Shown here: in pieces, positions 43,169-55,063 of the stretch
Layout of the letters: each line of letters opens with the position of its first letter
Numbering within the stretch: the first letter of the stretch is position 1
NCBI GenBank assembly: GCA_002989075.1
Contig: PSQN01000012.1
Coordinates: 62,001 to 126,000 of the forward strand
Length of the DNA: 64,000 bases
Source: Arthonia radiata
Lineage: Eukaryota > Ascomycota > Arthoniomycetes > Arthoniales > Arthoniaceae
Reading direction: 5' to 3'
Notes under the pieces: model-generated
Databases searched by the model: none
What the model saw: only the letters and a program-made list of their open reading frames with translations
What the model was told of the DNA's origin: nothing
Position numbers and translations under genes: made by a program

Positions 43169-43708
43169 ATGTCTGACCAACCTTCATCTAACCCGGCTCA
43201 GTCCACTTCAACTCAGTCCAGCGGCACTCAAGCCAACCAGTCGCAGTCCAACGCGGTTCAGTTCAACGCGGTTCAGTCCAACGCAGCTCAGTCCAACGCC
43301 TCCCAGTCCAACGCAGGCTTGACTGCTCCAACTTGGTCGTTCCCACCTCGCCCCCAGTCAGGTCAATTCCGGCCTCTTCAACATGGCCCTTCTCCGTCAG
43401 ATCGCACACCTGGACAGCTCGTGGACGTTGATGAACCAGTGTTGATCGAGTTCGTTCCTTCGACGTCCGTCAATGAACATGGGGAATACTGGACCGCGGT
43501 GGATGCCCCTCCCTTCATCAGCCACGGGCAGAGGGTGTGGAGTCTTGACGGTCAGCCAATTCGCCTTGCAGCCTGGAACACTGACCTTCTTGTATGGGGT
43601 GTGATGCCAACTGATCCGGACTACCTTCGATTGCTCCGTAGATATGAGGCGAAGTGGGGCAGTCGGCGAGAGTTAAGCAACATCACGGTCCCCCAAGGTG
43701 GCTGGTAG
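43169..43708 (+). CDS. Orphan tandem family, copy 3 (intact)
   Basis: Single-exon gene for 179 residues, chosen start MSDQPSSNPAQS. Residues 1-50 are Ser/Gln/Asn/Thr-rich and contain five 15-base repeats encoding Q-[SF]-N-A-x. Residues about 50-80 are Pro/Gly-rich. The domain shared with the two upstream copies covers about 88-150 (VLIEFVPSTSVNEHGEYWTA, VDAPPFISHGQRVWSLDGQP, IRLAAWNTDLLVWG), and the C-terminus is charged (YLRLLRRYEAKWGSRREL) ending PQGGW. No signal peptide or membrane helix. I do not recognise the family. The conserved pattern is I-x3-P-x6-G-x-DAP-x-F-x3-G-x2-VW-x4-QPI-x4-W. Position in a gene-poor stretch suggests a lineage-restricted gene. Confidence 0.65.
   Translation: MSDQPSSNPAQSTSTQSSGTQANQSQSNAVQFNAVQSNAAQSNASQSNAGLTAPTWSFPPRPQSGQFRPLQHGPSPSDRTPGQLVDVDEPVLIEFVPSTSVNEHGEYWTAVDAPPFISHGQRVWSLDGQPIRLAAWNTDLLVWGVMPTDPDYLRLLRRYEAKWGSRRELSNITVPQGGW
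43244..43318 (+). repeat. Five in-frame 15-base repeats
   Basis: Unit CAGTCCAACGCGGTT and variants, five times, encoding QSNAV, QFNAV, QSNAA, QSNAS, QSNAG in the N-terminal tail of the orphan gene. Being a multiple of three, copy-number change keeps frame. Confidence 0.85.
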
Positions 43709-45184
43709 ATGTTGACACTAGCAGACTAGGTGTGATGACAATGCCGTCGGCGAATTACTCCTTGAGCCGTGACTGCTATTGAAACTTTGGCTTGACTGAC
43801 TGGTATTGAGAGAAGAAGGTGAAAACACAAAAAAATTTAGAAAATCGAACTATAGCGGCATGTCGCACAACAGTATTGACTCTCTTGCCTTCTCTTCCCT
43901 TGTAAACAAAATTCACGACGACATGGCTTTGAGCCTTCGTCTGGCTGTTCACTCGTCATGACCCCGCCGAGAGCACGTCCGTCCCGTATTAAATCGCGCG
44001 CGACGGGAATATGATCCATCACAAAGCATCAATAACGAAAGCTGTAGCATGTGCTGTGGCTCAGATGTCTCCTGCAAGCGGCATTGCTGACCGATAGCCT
44101 GTAAGCGTTGCAAGTGTCCTTGCACTGTGCATTTGTACTCACTAGATCACGGGCCCGCCAGTACCTGCTTACACAACATCCTCAACGAATCATTCACAGA
44201 TTGGTATGTCTGCGACTGTACGTATTCCACTGTGAAAACTCATCCTCTCGTAGAGAATGACCTTCGGAATGCAAAGAATGCCCTGACGAAGCCTGTCTGT
44301 CTGCTTCGTGCCATCGGGAGGTTTGTGCTGTGAAGGGTGAAAACTTTCCATGTCATAGTGTCGTGTTTGTTATCTCGTGGTGCACTGCTTGCTTTCATGC
44401 CTACTTTGGTATCCTATCATACACCACGATAGCGACGACGCGGTTAGCCTCGCCGCCAACTGTCGGGCTTGGCAATGTTTCGAGCAGGGCAGGCCAATCC
44501 CTTCAATAGGTATCAAAAAGATGTGAATAAGCAAGACAAGCAAAGAAACTCGAGGACAGACGCAAAGCAGAGTCCACAAACCGACTTATCTATACAAAAC
44601 GTGTCTCCCATTGCATCAAGAGACAACCAGTCAACTCTATAATACACACGCTGCATGATCAATGAACCGCCCGCAAACTCCACGCCAACAGTCCTGTGTC
44701 CTGGTTCAGCGCGCAGAGCTCTTCATACGCGCTGACCTGACTTTTCGCCGCGCCGATGCTTGCATTGTGTGAGTGTGTCCGCGTTGCTGGTCGTGACATT
44801 ACAATAATCATTTGTGCGGCCGCCGGGTATCGTGGCCGTGCTGCTGTGTCGTCGTAGCCCATGCGCCGTAGTCGTATATACCCAATTAAAGTGCTATAGA
44901 TGTAAAGGAGTGAGTATGTATTTTGTGGTGATGGATGGTGGGGTGATGGCGCCGGATTGTTGTGAGGCGCAGAAATCTATAGCGATGATGATAGAGTAGC
45001 AACCGTCATTGTCAAGAGTGCATCACTGAGCTTGCGCCAGTCGCGAGTGCTGACTCATCATCTGATAGAAGGAAGCGAACATGCGCTCAAGCTGGTCACG
45101 GTCAGCACTTCACTCTCTCTGATATATATGATGTTGCGACAGCAGCGAGCCTGGCATCTGGGGTTTCCTCACCAGACCGCCAGC
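43709..45184. other. Gene-poor 1.5 kb downstream of NOT1
   Basis: No supported gene. Short frames occur (44,127-44,333 plus, 44,659-44,862 minus) without domains. The right part is the NOT1 3' flank. Confidence 0.35.
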
Positions 45185-48100
45185 TCACTTCTGTGCCAGC
45201 ACCTTCAGCAAATGTTCACGTACCTCAGGGGTTCCCTTGACGAAAGGTAACTCCCAAAACCTGTACTGTCGATTTTTCAACAGCTCCTCCGTCGTTACCA
45301 TCAAGCCCCAGGGATGCGGTCGATGAGCAACCAGTCTCTCAAGTAGTACTCGCGCAATCTGCATCTGGATGTCTATGGTCAATTTTTCGTCAGGCCGCAC
45401 GCGGAACAGATGAAGCAGCGCTAAGCCGAAGTAGTTTGTGTGACTGCTCGGCCAGCGCAGCTGATCGGTAATCGCGTCAACGAAGAAGTGCCTGGCTTCC
45501 GGACTGAGCTTCTCGACAAGTGCATCGAGGAGTGATGCCTGGGCTGAGTTTGGGCTGAAGACAGCCCCTGGTGCTGGGCTGCTGCCGTCTGCTTGCACAA
45601 TCACACGCAACACAATGGCGTGCAAGAGCTGCGTGTCGACTGGTATGGGGGTGTAGCCAAGGTCTGTCGCACCTTTGTTCGAATGTGCGATAGCCTCAAT
45701 GATGTCGTCCACGTGCTTCAAAGACTTGCCAGAGCCTTGCAGGTAATCGTCAATCACCGACAAGATGCCGGCTGATTGCAGCGTCCTCTCGATCTCTTCA
45801 CGCACCAGTGGCACCCTCTTGTGTTCCTCCGTCCCATCGATTCCCAAGCCATTGCTTAGCGGCTCTTCCATATCTGCGGAGTTACCAGGCGTCGCGCTGA
45901 TAGTCAAGCTGCGCAACTGGACGCATTTGGGCGGAATGGCGTTGAGCAATTGGAAGTGGTGCTTTGCCAGAAATTCGGGAAAGTCATGATGGAGGACCAG
46001 GAACAGCTCGATCGTACCTCTAAACAGCTCCTTCGCAGGTCGCGCCATCTCGTGTGACTTGACCTGGTTGCACGCGAAGGGAAGAAACGTGAGTAGCAGC
46101 TCGCAGTACGTCTTCCAGCCAGTCGCGACCGCCCGCAGCAGTGCAGGCATGAATGTTCGGTGCGCCAAAAGGTCGAGAAAAGCAAATGCGAACGTCGGGA
46201 ACTGCTGCGGCTTCACCAGCATGAGCGCCTTTCCTACGGACACCGTCAAATCTCTTGCAAGCTCATCGGTCAGCATAGGAGCGGACGAAATTTCCGAAGT
46301 GACACTTGCAAACATGCGAAAAAACATGCGCTGTGCGTTGCCGGCCCCGCTCGCATGATGCTTGACGAACATGAGCATGAATGTGATCAAGATATTGCCA
46401 AAGTATTCGTCCTTGTTGAGCTTGACGGTGCCGTTGAGTTTGCCTTGGAAGGACACCAGATATACAACAAGCTTCGCCAGTGAATCGATTTTGACGAAGC
46501 TTGCTTCGGACGGCGCCCCTCCCTTGCGTGCTTCTTCTTCATGAAACGCGATCGCACTTTCGAGGCAAACACGGATGAACAGCATATAGTCGTCCTTTGT
46601 CGCCAATGTCTTGCTTTTGTGTAGCTGAAGCATGAATGCAGGAAGCATTTCATTGCCGTTTTCGCGAGACTGGAGTCTTGACCATTCTTCAAATGTGTAC
46701 GCAATCTGCAGCTCTTTATCCGTGGCGCTCCGATCAGAGAAGGTCTCGCCTGGCAGCGAAGACGAGCCTTGAAGCTTGTCGGTAATCTCACGAAGCACCG
46801 GATTGTCGGGCTCGTCTCTGGACCACGCAGCAAAGGCCGTCATGCTCTGTGCAAAATCGGCTCGCAATGCCACTGGCGGGTCGCTGAGAAGCAATCCATG
46901 CACCATTTCGGAGAAGAAGTTCAGTGCTTCCTGGTTCTTCTGGAGCATGGCCGCCATCAGCATGCCGTCAATGACTCGAGAGTCCACGAGCTGAGCCTTG
47001 AGATAGGCTAAAGTGACAACTGGATTGGAGAGTCGATCTTGAGTAGCTTGTATCCAAGTGGAAATCTCCTTGTTAGTCAACTCGGATAGCTCGCAGAGTT
47101 GGAAGAGGATCTTGGCTAGGACATCGATAGCGGCTGGAGGCATCGCTGGATCGTTGGTGTACATGTCCATGATGAAGCGTTCGGCGATGCCCAGAGCGAA
47201 TTTTTCCTGGGCGAACGCATTGCCAGCCTGGCGTTGAATGAAAGCCCTGAGGCTCTGCCATGCTTGGAGAACGGTAGGTAGATTAGACAAGTCCTGTCCC
47301 GGATGCTCCTCCGCGGCGGTGATGGCAGTCTGTACGATGTTGTCATGAAGAGAGTCGGAACGCTCTTGCAAGGAGCCAGTGTCGCTGTATCCGTTCACGA
47401 GAGGATGAGCGCCACGGTTTTGAGCGGCGAGACCTTGACCTTGTTGAGTAGCTTGGCGAAATAAAGTAGCGTTGTCGGCAGAGGCTGGAACATTTGGCAT
47501 TGCGCCATATTGGTCTTGAAGAACATCGGGAAGTTGTCTCGGTCCTTCTTGGGAGGCGTTTGCAGTTTGCGCAACATTATTGCGTGTCGTGCGCCCAAAG
47601 TCCTCATAGATTGCCAGCTGTTCCCTGTTGAGACCGCCAGGGGCTGGTCTGAATGGTTCAGGCACGTGATAGGCCCAGTCGCTGATACGCGGCTCTGCGT
47701 AGTTGCCATTCTTGCGAGCCTGAACTGCGGAGTTGATGTAATAGTCGACTTCGTTCAAGGATGCGGTTTCGGCAGCCTTTTGTATTAGACTGCAGATGTT
47801 TTCGAGGTTGTCGTTCACGAACATGACGATGTTTCCCTCAGTTAGGACATGCTCGCCAAAGTGATCCGTAGCAAGCGCTCTCACATTGGTAGCAATGCTT
47901 GCGCGTAAGGGCTCCTTGCACGTGACGAGGGCAAGATTGCCAGCAAGACAGCGTACGGCCGTGTGAGCCGAACTCTCGTAGCGCTCACCGTCAGGCTCGA
48001 AAGCGAAATCTTTGGATATGAGCTGAGAAGCAGAGATTGCGGCGATGGTGATTGACCGCTCGACGACAGGCTCGATGATGTCTTGAATGGCCTTGATTAC

Positions 48101-51100
48101 AGCCTGGCCAAGCATCGTTTGGATCCTGGCCCGCATTTGTGAGTTGGCGGCTGGGAGGGTATAGTTGTGCTTCAACAAGCTATTCACGTCGTTCACGTCG
48201 GGTAGTATTGCTGGTGAAAATCGGTCAGCCCCTCGGCTTGCATTCCTAGCGCTTGCGAGGCGCATAGACAGACTGCCAAACCCATCATGGTCGTCTGCAT
48301 ATGCATTCAACACCACTTCTTCTGGAGGGGGACGCGAACGGATCGCATCGGAAGCCTCCACGTCCTTGTCTGAAAGGCCGAGATCACTCAGGAGCTTCTC
48401 AATCTCGAAGATATGCTGAGTTTTGACCTTGGTGTCGAGATGCCGACGTATCTCAACCAGCACTTCAACGATGTCCATTGTCCAAGCACACGGGGGTCGA
48501 AATACGCTGGATTGCGCAGCTCCAGTCAACGTTCGACAGGTAAAGGGAATAGCCAATGCCAGTCGCTCAGTATCGTGCGCTTCAATGAGAAACTCTTTGA
48601 ATGAGATGTTGCGGTGCTTGATGGGCTTGTTCCGGGCCAACGTGATTGTTCCCAGCCAATCAGCCAAGTTCTTGAGACTTGTCCTGTCCCCAGAGGATTC
48701 GATCGTCTTCTCGCCGTTGAGCAGGCGAAAACAACACACAAAGGTCTGTCGCAAGACTTCGATCCATAGGTCTGAGCTCTGAAACTGGTCAATGACGCTC
48801 ATATACAACTTCTGATTGTTGGGCTGTGTCTTGACAAGCCCATCGACCAAGCAGTGAGCCAGCCACTGATTGTTTCGCTCTTCCAGATTGGCTTTCAGCT
48901 CAGGAAACTTGCTCTCGATGTTCCTATCAGAAAGATTGTTGAGCGTAAAGGTGATGTTGTTCTGCGCCTGTTCATTGGGATCTTCATAATCCACTCGCGT
49001 AGACGCATCCACTGCGAGGCAGATGAACTCTGTGACCTTGGCCTCGGCATCGCCACGTAAGAAGTCGTCCATCGGGTCATGCTCCCCAGCGGCCGCCTCG
49101 CCGTCCGTCATCTCTGCGCTTTCTTGCAGCACTCGGGTAGCGACCTCGCCAACTTCTGTTTCTCGAATTGCAGGTATCTGCAGCAATCGCTCGCTGAATA
49201 ACTTCCACTCAGACAAGCGATCCTTGAAGTGCAGCAGCGCTTGCAACCCGAACTTGAACATTGACTCTGAGGATTCATACTCCCGAACGGCCTCAAGCAC
49301 CATCGCGAGCGCGACCTTCAGCGCTATTCGAGATAACAAGTTGCAATTGATAATCCCACCAAACAGCACCGCTGCAATGGCCAATGCTGAATCCGGATAA
49401 CCATTAAAGCAATTGTATTCGTCAAATAGACCAAATATCATGCAGCTGAAGAGCTCCTGGTCCTTCGGATCATGCGAGTTCTTGCACTTATCAAGCTCTG
49501 TCAAGATGTCTCTAACTTGCACTTGATTGCTGTAGATTTTCTCGTAGTGCTGTTGCATGCGCTGGTCGGCCTCCTCGGATAATGGCAGACCGTGCTTGCT
49601 GTTGGTGTCGATCATGTCGTCAAACCCCTCACCGTAGTTAATGAGACGCGGGTAATAATGGATGCACTCGCGTTGTAACGGAATCAGGTCATCTTCAGCT
49701 AGACCTGCATCCCCAAGGAATGTGAGCAAGGTATGAACGGTCCGGATAGCGAGAGGGGGTGTCTTGGACTCAAATTGCGGCGGCTCTTGATTTCCATCGG
49801 CTTGAGCACGAGCCTTCAGAAATTTTGCCAGTGTAGTCAACAGAGATGGTGCTGGGACAGACTTATAAAGCTCATCCAGCCATTGGTCGAGGTCGAATAA
49901 ATTCTGGCCATGCGCCAGGGTTGCAAGGTCAAGACTTAGTTCGTTGTTGAAAGCGATCAGCTGCTCGAGCCAGCCATGCTCGACTGCGTGGTCGAATATT
50001 TGGACAACACTGGCAGGGTTCTGAGAGTAATAGCCCTTCAATCGTGCCGCCAGCCATGCTTTGTCCCGTTTCCATACGATGTGGAAGACGAACGACCATC
50101 CCGGCACGGCTTTCATAAAGAACGGCGTGATGAGTTGTCGGACTGCTTGATCTTGAAGAGCGCCCCATGGCTTTGGCACAGCTGAGACCGAAGCTACGAA
50201 AAGGTCCATCTTTGGATTGATCACCCGCTCGACAACCCCAAGCTGCTGCGCATGATTGTAGGTGTCTGATGATCGGAATACCATGTCGAATAGTGCTCGC
50301 GTGGCATCAAGCGACACAAATGGTGATCGAGCAGCTGTCGAGGCATGTGCTTGTATCTCTTCATTGGCGTCTTGGAAGTCTTCAACGGTGAATGCGCTTC
50401 GCAGCTTGGGAATGGTCTTCGCGTCGAGCTCTTCGGGGGAGAACGACAAAAAGGCGGACACAAAAGACAGCTGTGCGTCGCCGTATCTCCATGCGCCGCC
50501 CCAGAGGTGTTGGATGTCGAAGTTCTCGTACTCGTGCGCGAGTGGAATGAGTGCCTCGTACAACCGTTTGAACTGCGAGCGGGTGACTTTGACACCTTCT
50601 CGGTCGAATGCGCCGATCACATCCTGCCAATCTAATCGTTGCCCACCACGATGCTCACGAAGTGCGGAGATGAAGTTGTTTAGATTGTACGGCGGCTCGT
50701 CGTTGGCGATTGCCATGAACAGCAAGACATTTGCAACTTGTTGATACCCAATATCTTGAACTTCGACACCGTCAAGCACAGCCTTGCAACGATCAAGCTT
50801 CTCTGTCGCTCGAGAACCCTGTCGCTGTACGGTCTTCACAAGAGAATTTGACTGCTCAAGCAAGTCGAACAACAGCAGCGCTGCATGAATATCAACGGGC
50901 ACTACCATGTTCATGCTTCGGTATCGCTGCTTCACTGCCATCCGCAACTGTGTCGTGTTGTCTGCAGTCCAATCTCGTGGCGGATATTGCGCAATGTGGT
51001 TGATGATGCTAGCAAGGACTGCGGGTGACGGCTCGTCGGAGCTGTCGGCCGATCGGTTGTCCACGACCAGACTGAGGAATGGCTGAATGTTGTTTTTCAA

Positions 51101-52131
51101 GATGCCATCAGCTTTCGCTCTTTGGTCCGGCTTCGACGACTTCTTGAAAGCCGACGCAAGCGCGAATTTGCCCAAAGTCTTCAGCTGGAAGTGATCCATG
51201 AACGTCGACATGTCGAAGTCCTTGAAGATCTCTCCATCTTTATCCCCAGTCTCTATTGCATCCACGATTTTTAAAGCCTTTTGTGGATCTGTTGACACAT
51301 TTTGGACTTCGCTGACAAGAAGCGGGTAATTTCCGTTGGGGTCTTTGCGGCCGTTGTGCCAGATCTGGGCCGCATTCTGACGGACAAGTTGCCTGAAATA
51401 CTTTGGAAACACGTCCATACCGTACGAATCAACTAACTAGGGACCCAACTAAGTGTCAGTGACGGTCTCAGTTGATGTAGGTGATATTGTCACAGCAACG
51501 CCTGATCACGCACCTTTTTGAGTTGGTCGACTTGAGACTGCCACTTATTTCGATCGCTTTCTTTAAGCGAACTAAGGAGTACAGTAATCTGTGCAATGAC
51601 AATACTCGAAACCGATCCAGTTTGACCACTTTCGCTCGCAGAGGAGACCGGCGGCGAACCGTGTGAGATTGACGGCGAGCCTCTTGAGAGCCCTCGCGCC
51701 GTAGATGCACCAGATCCTGTAATACTCGAAGCTTGTGATGCGCCTTGGCCTGAATTGCTGTTCAAGGTACTGGTGCGCGTCCGCGACGATGATAGGTTGG
51801 TGGGTTGTGAAGGCGGAGAGAAAGGCGATGTGGAGGTGGAGATTGACGTGCTACGTGGCAGGTTCCGACCAAAGGCTGTTGAGGATGTAGCAAGATTGGA
51901 CGGTGACCAGGGATTGCGCGGACTTTGCGAAGAACTGCTGGGCCGGATGGATGAGGAAGAGATGGACGTATTGATAGTTGCCGGTCCTCGACGCGATGAC
52001 GACGTCGCGGATGCGGTGTGCGAGAGGGAAGACCAGGAGGTAGAGGAGGGTCGATTGGAAGATTGTGAGGAAGGGCGATCTGAGGCCGGAAGGCCTGAGT
52101 TCTGGTCTTTGGTGTGGGTGGGGAATGTCAT
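45185..52131 (-). CDS. NOT1: CCR4-NOT complex scaffold subunit NOT1
   Basis: A 2,289-residue scaffold of the CCR4-NOT deadenylase, central to mRNA poly(A) shortening and translational and transcriptional control. Exons on the minus strand are 52131-51514 and 51436-45185. The 77-base intron joins SQVDQLKK to LVDSYGMDVFPKYFRQLVR, the conserved N-terminal HEAT-repeat start, so the Ser/Thr-rich first exon belongs to the gene. Approximate domains: N-terminal HEAT region 190-700, central region with MIF4G-type domain binding the CAF1/CCR4 nucleases about 985-1,210 (RPPCAWTMDIVEVLVEIR near its end), the CAF40-binding DUF3819 helical bundle about 1,285-1,430 (DVNSLLKHNYTLP, IIEPVVERSITIA), and the NOT1 C-terminal NOT2/NOT3-binding domain about 1,950-2,289 (LALLHLFRVR, RVLLERLVAHRPHPWGLMVT, YRFWELPFVK). 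It is divergent from the kinesin gene. Confidence 0.96.
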
Positions 52132-52593
52132 CTAGCCCGCGGCAACAAGCCCATTGGACTTGCTGTCGAGAGCGCTGTGGTCTATTGAGCTATCAACGAG
52201 GGCGCCGCGGATGCGAGGGGCGACACGCGCGCTGAGATTGGGAGAGCGGTAACGAAAGAGGATGTAGAGGTGCGATGTAGTTGCTGTTCACGAAGTAGAT
52301 TTCGGCGCGGCCTCACCGAGCTCAGTCCTACAGCCTTACGGGGCGCGGCTTAGGAACAGAATAGCTGGCACTGGATGTTCGGATACAGCGCGATTTTGCG
52401 ATCAAGAAGAGACAGGGCGATCTCCGGGCGGACATCTCCTGGATGAAAGGGCGGCTGAACCCCCATAATCGGGGTGTTAAAGCCCCCAATTTATTGGACC
52501 CAAGCCCCAAGTCATCATCGCACCAGCAGGCCGTTGCCCTACCAACCAAATGTTTACACTCCTGCCACTGTTACCATGTAATATCCGGTCTCG
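52132..52593. promoter_or_regulatory. Shared divergent promoter, NOT1 and kinesin-6
   Basis: 462 bases between two head-to-head starts. It is GC-rich near NOT1 and has no coding frame of note. Both promoters must lie here. Confidence 0.55.
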
Positions 52594-55006
52594 ATGTTCT
52601 CTGATCAGTTTGTAAACCCAAATCGACCCAGAGAAATGGATGCTACCAGAAGCTCGCCCACATCGTTATTTGATGTCTACCTACGCCTGCGGCCGCCACA
52701 CGCGCAAGCGAATGAGTCCTTTGTCGATCTTGACGAAGGATCAGATGGATGTCATACCCATATCACAGTCAAGCCTCCGACGTCAGACGGGCGCAAGCGA
52801 GCCGTCGAAAAGTTCGGCTTTACGAGAGTGTTTGGCGAAGATGCCTCTCAGCTCGACATCTTCAACAACGTCTCGCTGCTGTCACAGCTTGAAGGCGTTC
52901 TCGCGCCAGGCCTGAAGAACGGTAGAGACGGTCTCTTGGCGACGCTGGGTGTCACAGGCTCTGGCAAGGTGCGCATGATCATTATACAACCTTTCCGAAG
53001 GCAGTGTTCTGACGATTCCACAGAGCCACACCATCCTCGGATCGAAAGCCCAGCGCGGTCTCACACAGCTCACCCTTGATGTCCTTTTCAAAAGCATTGG
53101 TTCCAACCTTGCCTCTACGCACATGACTTTACCTGAGTTGTATCTCGCCGACCGATCAGAGGCTCAAGTCCTTACCGCCTCCTCCTTTCTCGATTCAATG
53201 TACGGCGATAACGAGAGCCGCTTCAACTCGCGCGCACAAACTCCCATGCCGGTGAGTCCCAAGAAGTCTCCTAACAAGCTTCAGAAGTATCCCTCAAAGG
53301 GGCAGTCCTCCATCCCCCGTTCCAAGCTCTCCAAGATTTACACCTCCTTCAAGAGTAAGCATCAACAAGAAGAACATCGCCCAGGTCCAATACCTGGCGA
53401 GTACCCTAGAGACCCCTCTGAAGATCAAGATGAAGATAACATGAGACATCCAACGAGCTTTGCAAGCCTTAAAAGAAGCGTCGCTAAGGCCTTGCATTCT
53501 CCTGTGAAGGATACAGCAGTGAACCAGTACCCAATGCCGACACCCTCAAAGCGCAACGCACCACGAGCTTCCGCGCTGCCAAGACAGCCCGAAATCGGCG
53601 GCCTGCGCGTGGCATCCGACAAATCGTGCGACTACGCAATCGTCGTCTCGATGTACGAGGTCTATAACGATCGAATATTCGACCTCCTTACTGGGGCCAA
53701 TATGAATTCCAAGACTCCAGCCAAAGATGTACGAAGAAGACCTCTTTTGTTCAAGTGTACGGAGTATTCGCCGGATCGAAAAGTCGTCGCTGGACTACGC
53801 AAGGTGGTGTGCGGAAGTCTGGAAGAGGCGTTGTTGGTTCTTGAAACAGGCTTGACAGAACGTCGTGTTGCAGGCACAGGCAGCAACGCGGTCAGCTCAA
53901 GAAGCCACGGCTTTTTCTGTGTCGAAGTCAAGAAGAAGCCACGGGACGTGCCGGCACCTTGGAGCAGTGCGACGATGACCATTGTCGACCTTGCAGGCTC
54001 AGAACGTGCTCGCGCAGCGAAGACGGCCGGGTCCACTCTTGCTGAAGCTGGTAAGATTAACGAGTCACTCATGTATCTTGGGCAATGCATGCAGATGCAA
54101 TCAGACAACGCACATCTCAGCGCAACTAGTGATCCCCACCTCGTGCCCTTCAGACAATGCAAGCTGACCGAGCTGCTCTTTTCAAACATCTTCACACAAC
54201 GAGGGGGCGCCACTGGGGGCCGCACGCAGCAGAAGGCTACAATGATCGTGACGGCAGATCCCAGAGGCGACTTCAACGCTACCAGTCAAATTTTAAGATA
54301 CTCCGCACTGGCCAGGGAGGTGACGGTTCCTCGCATACCTTCAGTCACTCAGTCAATCATCTATCCTTCGCTCTCGCGACACGAAATGACATCGCCGGTT
54401 ATGGGCTCTTCAGCTTCATCGACTGGACGCACGAGCCCAACACTTACCAACAACACGGTTGAGGAAGTCATGACACTCCAATCAGAGCTCGAAATCCTCC
54501 GTGTGCAGCTTGCCGAAGAGACACACCGCCGTGTAGCAGCTGAGGAGTCGTGGGCGCTGGCATCCTCGAAGACCGAGCAAGCAATAGAAGAGGCCGAGGC
54601 GAACGTGCGGGTTGAATGCATGGATGCCTTCGACCAACAGCTTGCAATGGAACGTGCTCGCTTTGCTGATGCACGTGAAGAAGAGCGTGAAGCGAATGAG
54701 AAGTTGTTCGACAACAAGGTCGACCTGCTAAGGGGCGCTACAGAAGCCGAGGACGACGACGAAGGTGGCGGAATCCAGATCTATGAAGACACTTGGCAAC
54801 AGAAGTTCGAGGCCCTTGAGCAAGAGAAAGAGGGTCTCAGTGAGCGCGTAAGAAGTTTAGAGAACGAGGTGAGGAAGTTGAGGAATCAGGATACCGCAAG
54901 GACTCCAAGTCGGAAGCTGAAGCCTTTGAAGGCCAAGCGATGGGTTGCTGATGAGGAAAATTCGGCGCTATTCAGTAACGATGAGAACGATCTTCCTGTT
55001 GTTTGA
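52594..55006 (+). CDS. Kinesin-6 family motor protein (MKLP/KIF20/Klp9-like)
   Basis: A 785-residue motor from exons 52594-52968 and 53024-55006 (a second in-frame ATG at 52,636 would give 771 and has a better A-rich context). The motor is N-terminal: FDVYLRLRPP, P-loop GVTGSGK|S joined across the 55-base intron (about 119-126), switch I NAVSSRSHGFF (about 412-422), switch II VDLAGSER (about 446-453), and NESLMYLGQCMQ. Between the P-loop region and SMYEVYNDRIFDLL lies a basic, Ser/Pro-rich insertion of about 150 residues, the hallmark of kinesin-6. LTLDVLFKSIG before it also resembles MKLP1-type motors. From about residue 600 a coiled coil (LQSELEILRVQLAEE, EALEQEKEGLSERVRSLENE) allows dimerisation, and a short basic tail ends the protein. 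Kinesin-6 motors act at the spindle midzone in anaphase and cytokinesis. The role here is inferred from family. Confidence 0.87.
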
Positions 55007-55063
55007 AGGCAACCACAGCGTCAGTGTCTTCTGCTGTTTAGATATCCTTCGAGCGCATTATGT

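Noticed and set aside
52136-52560. tRNA or other RNA gene in the NOT1-kinesin spacer
   Set aside because: No cloverleaf or B-box-like GGTTCGANNCC motif found by eye.
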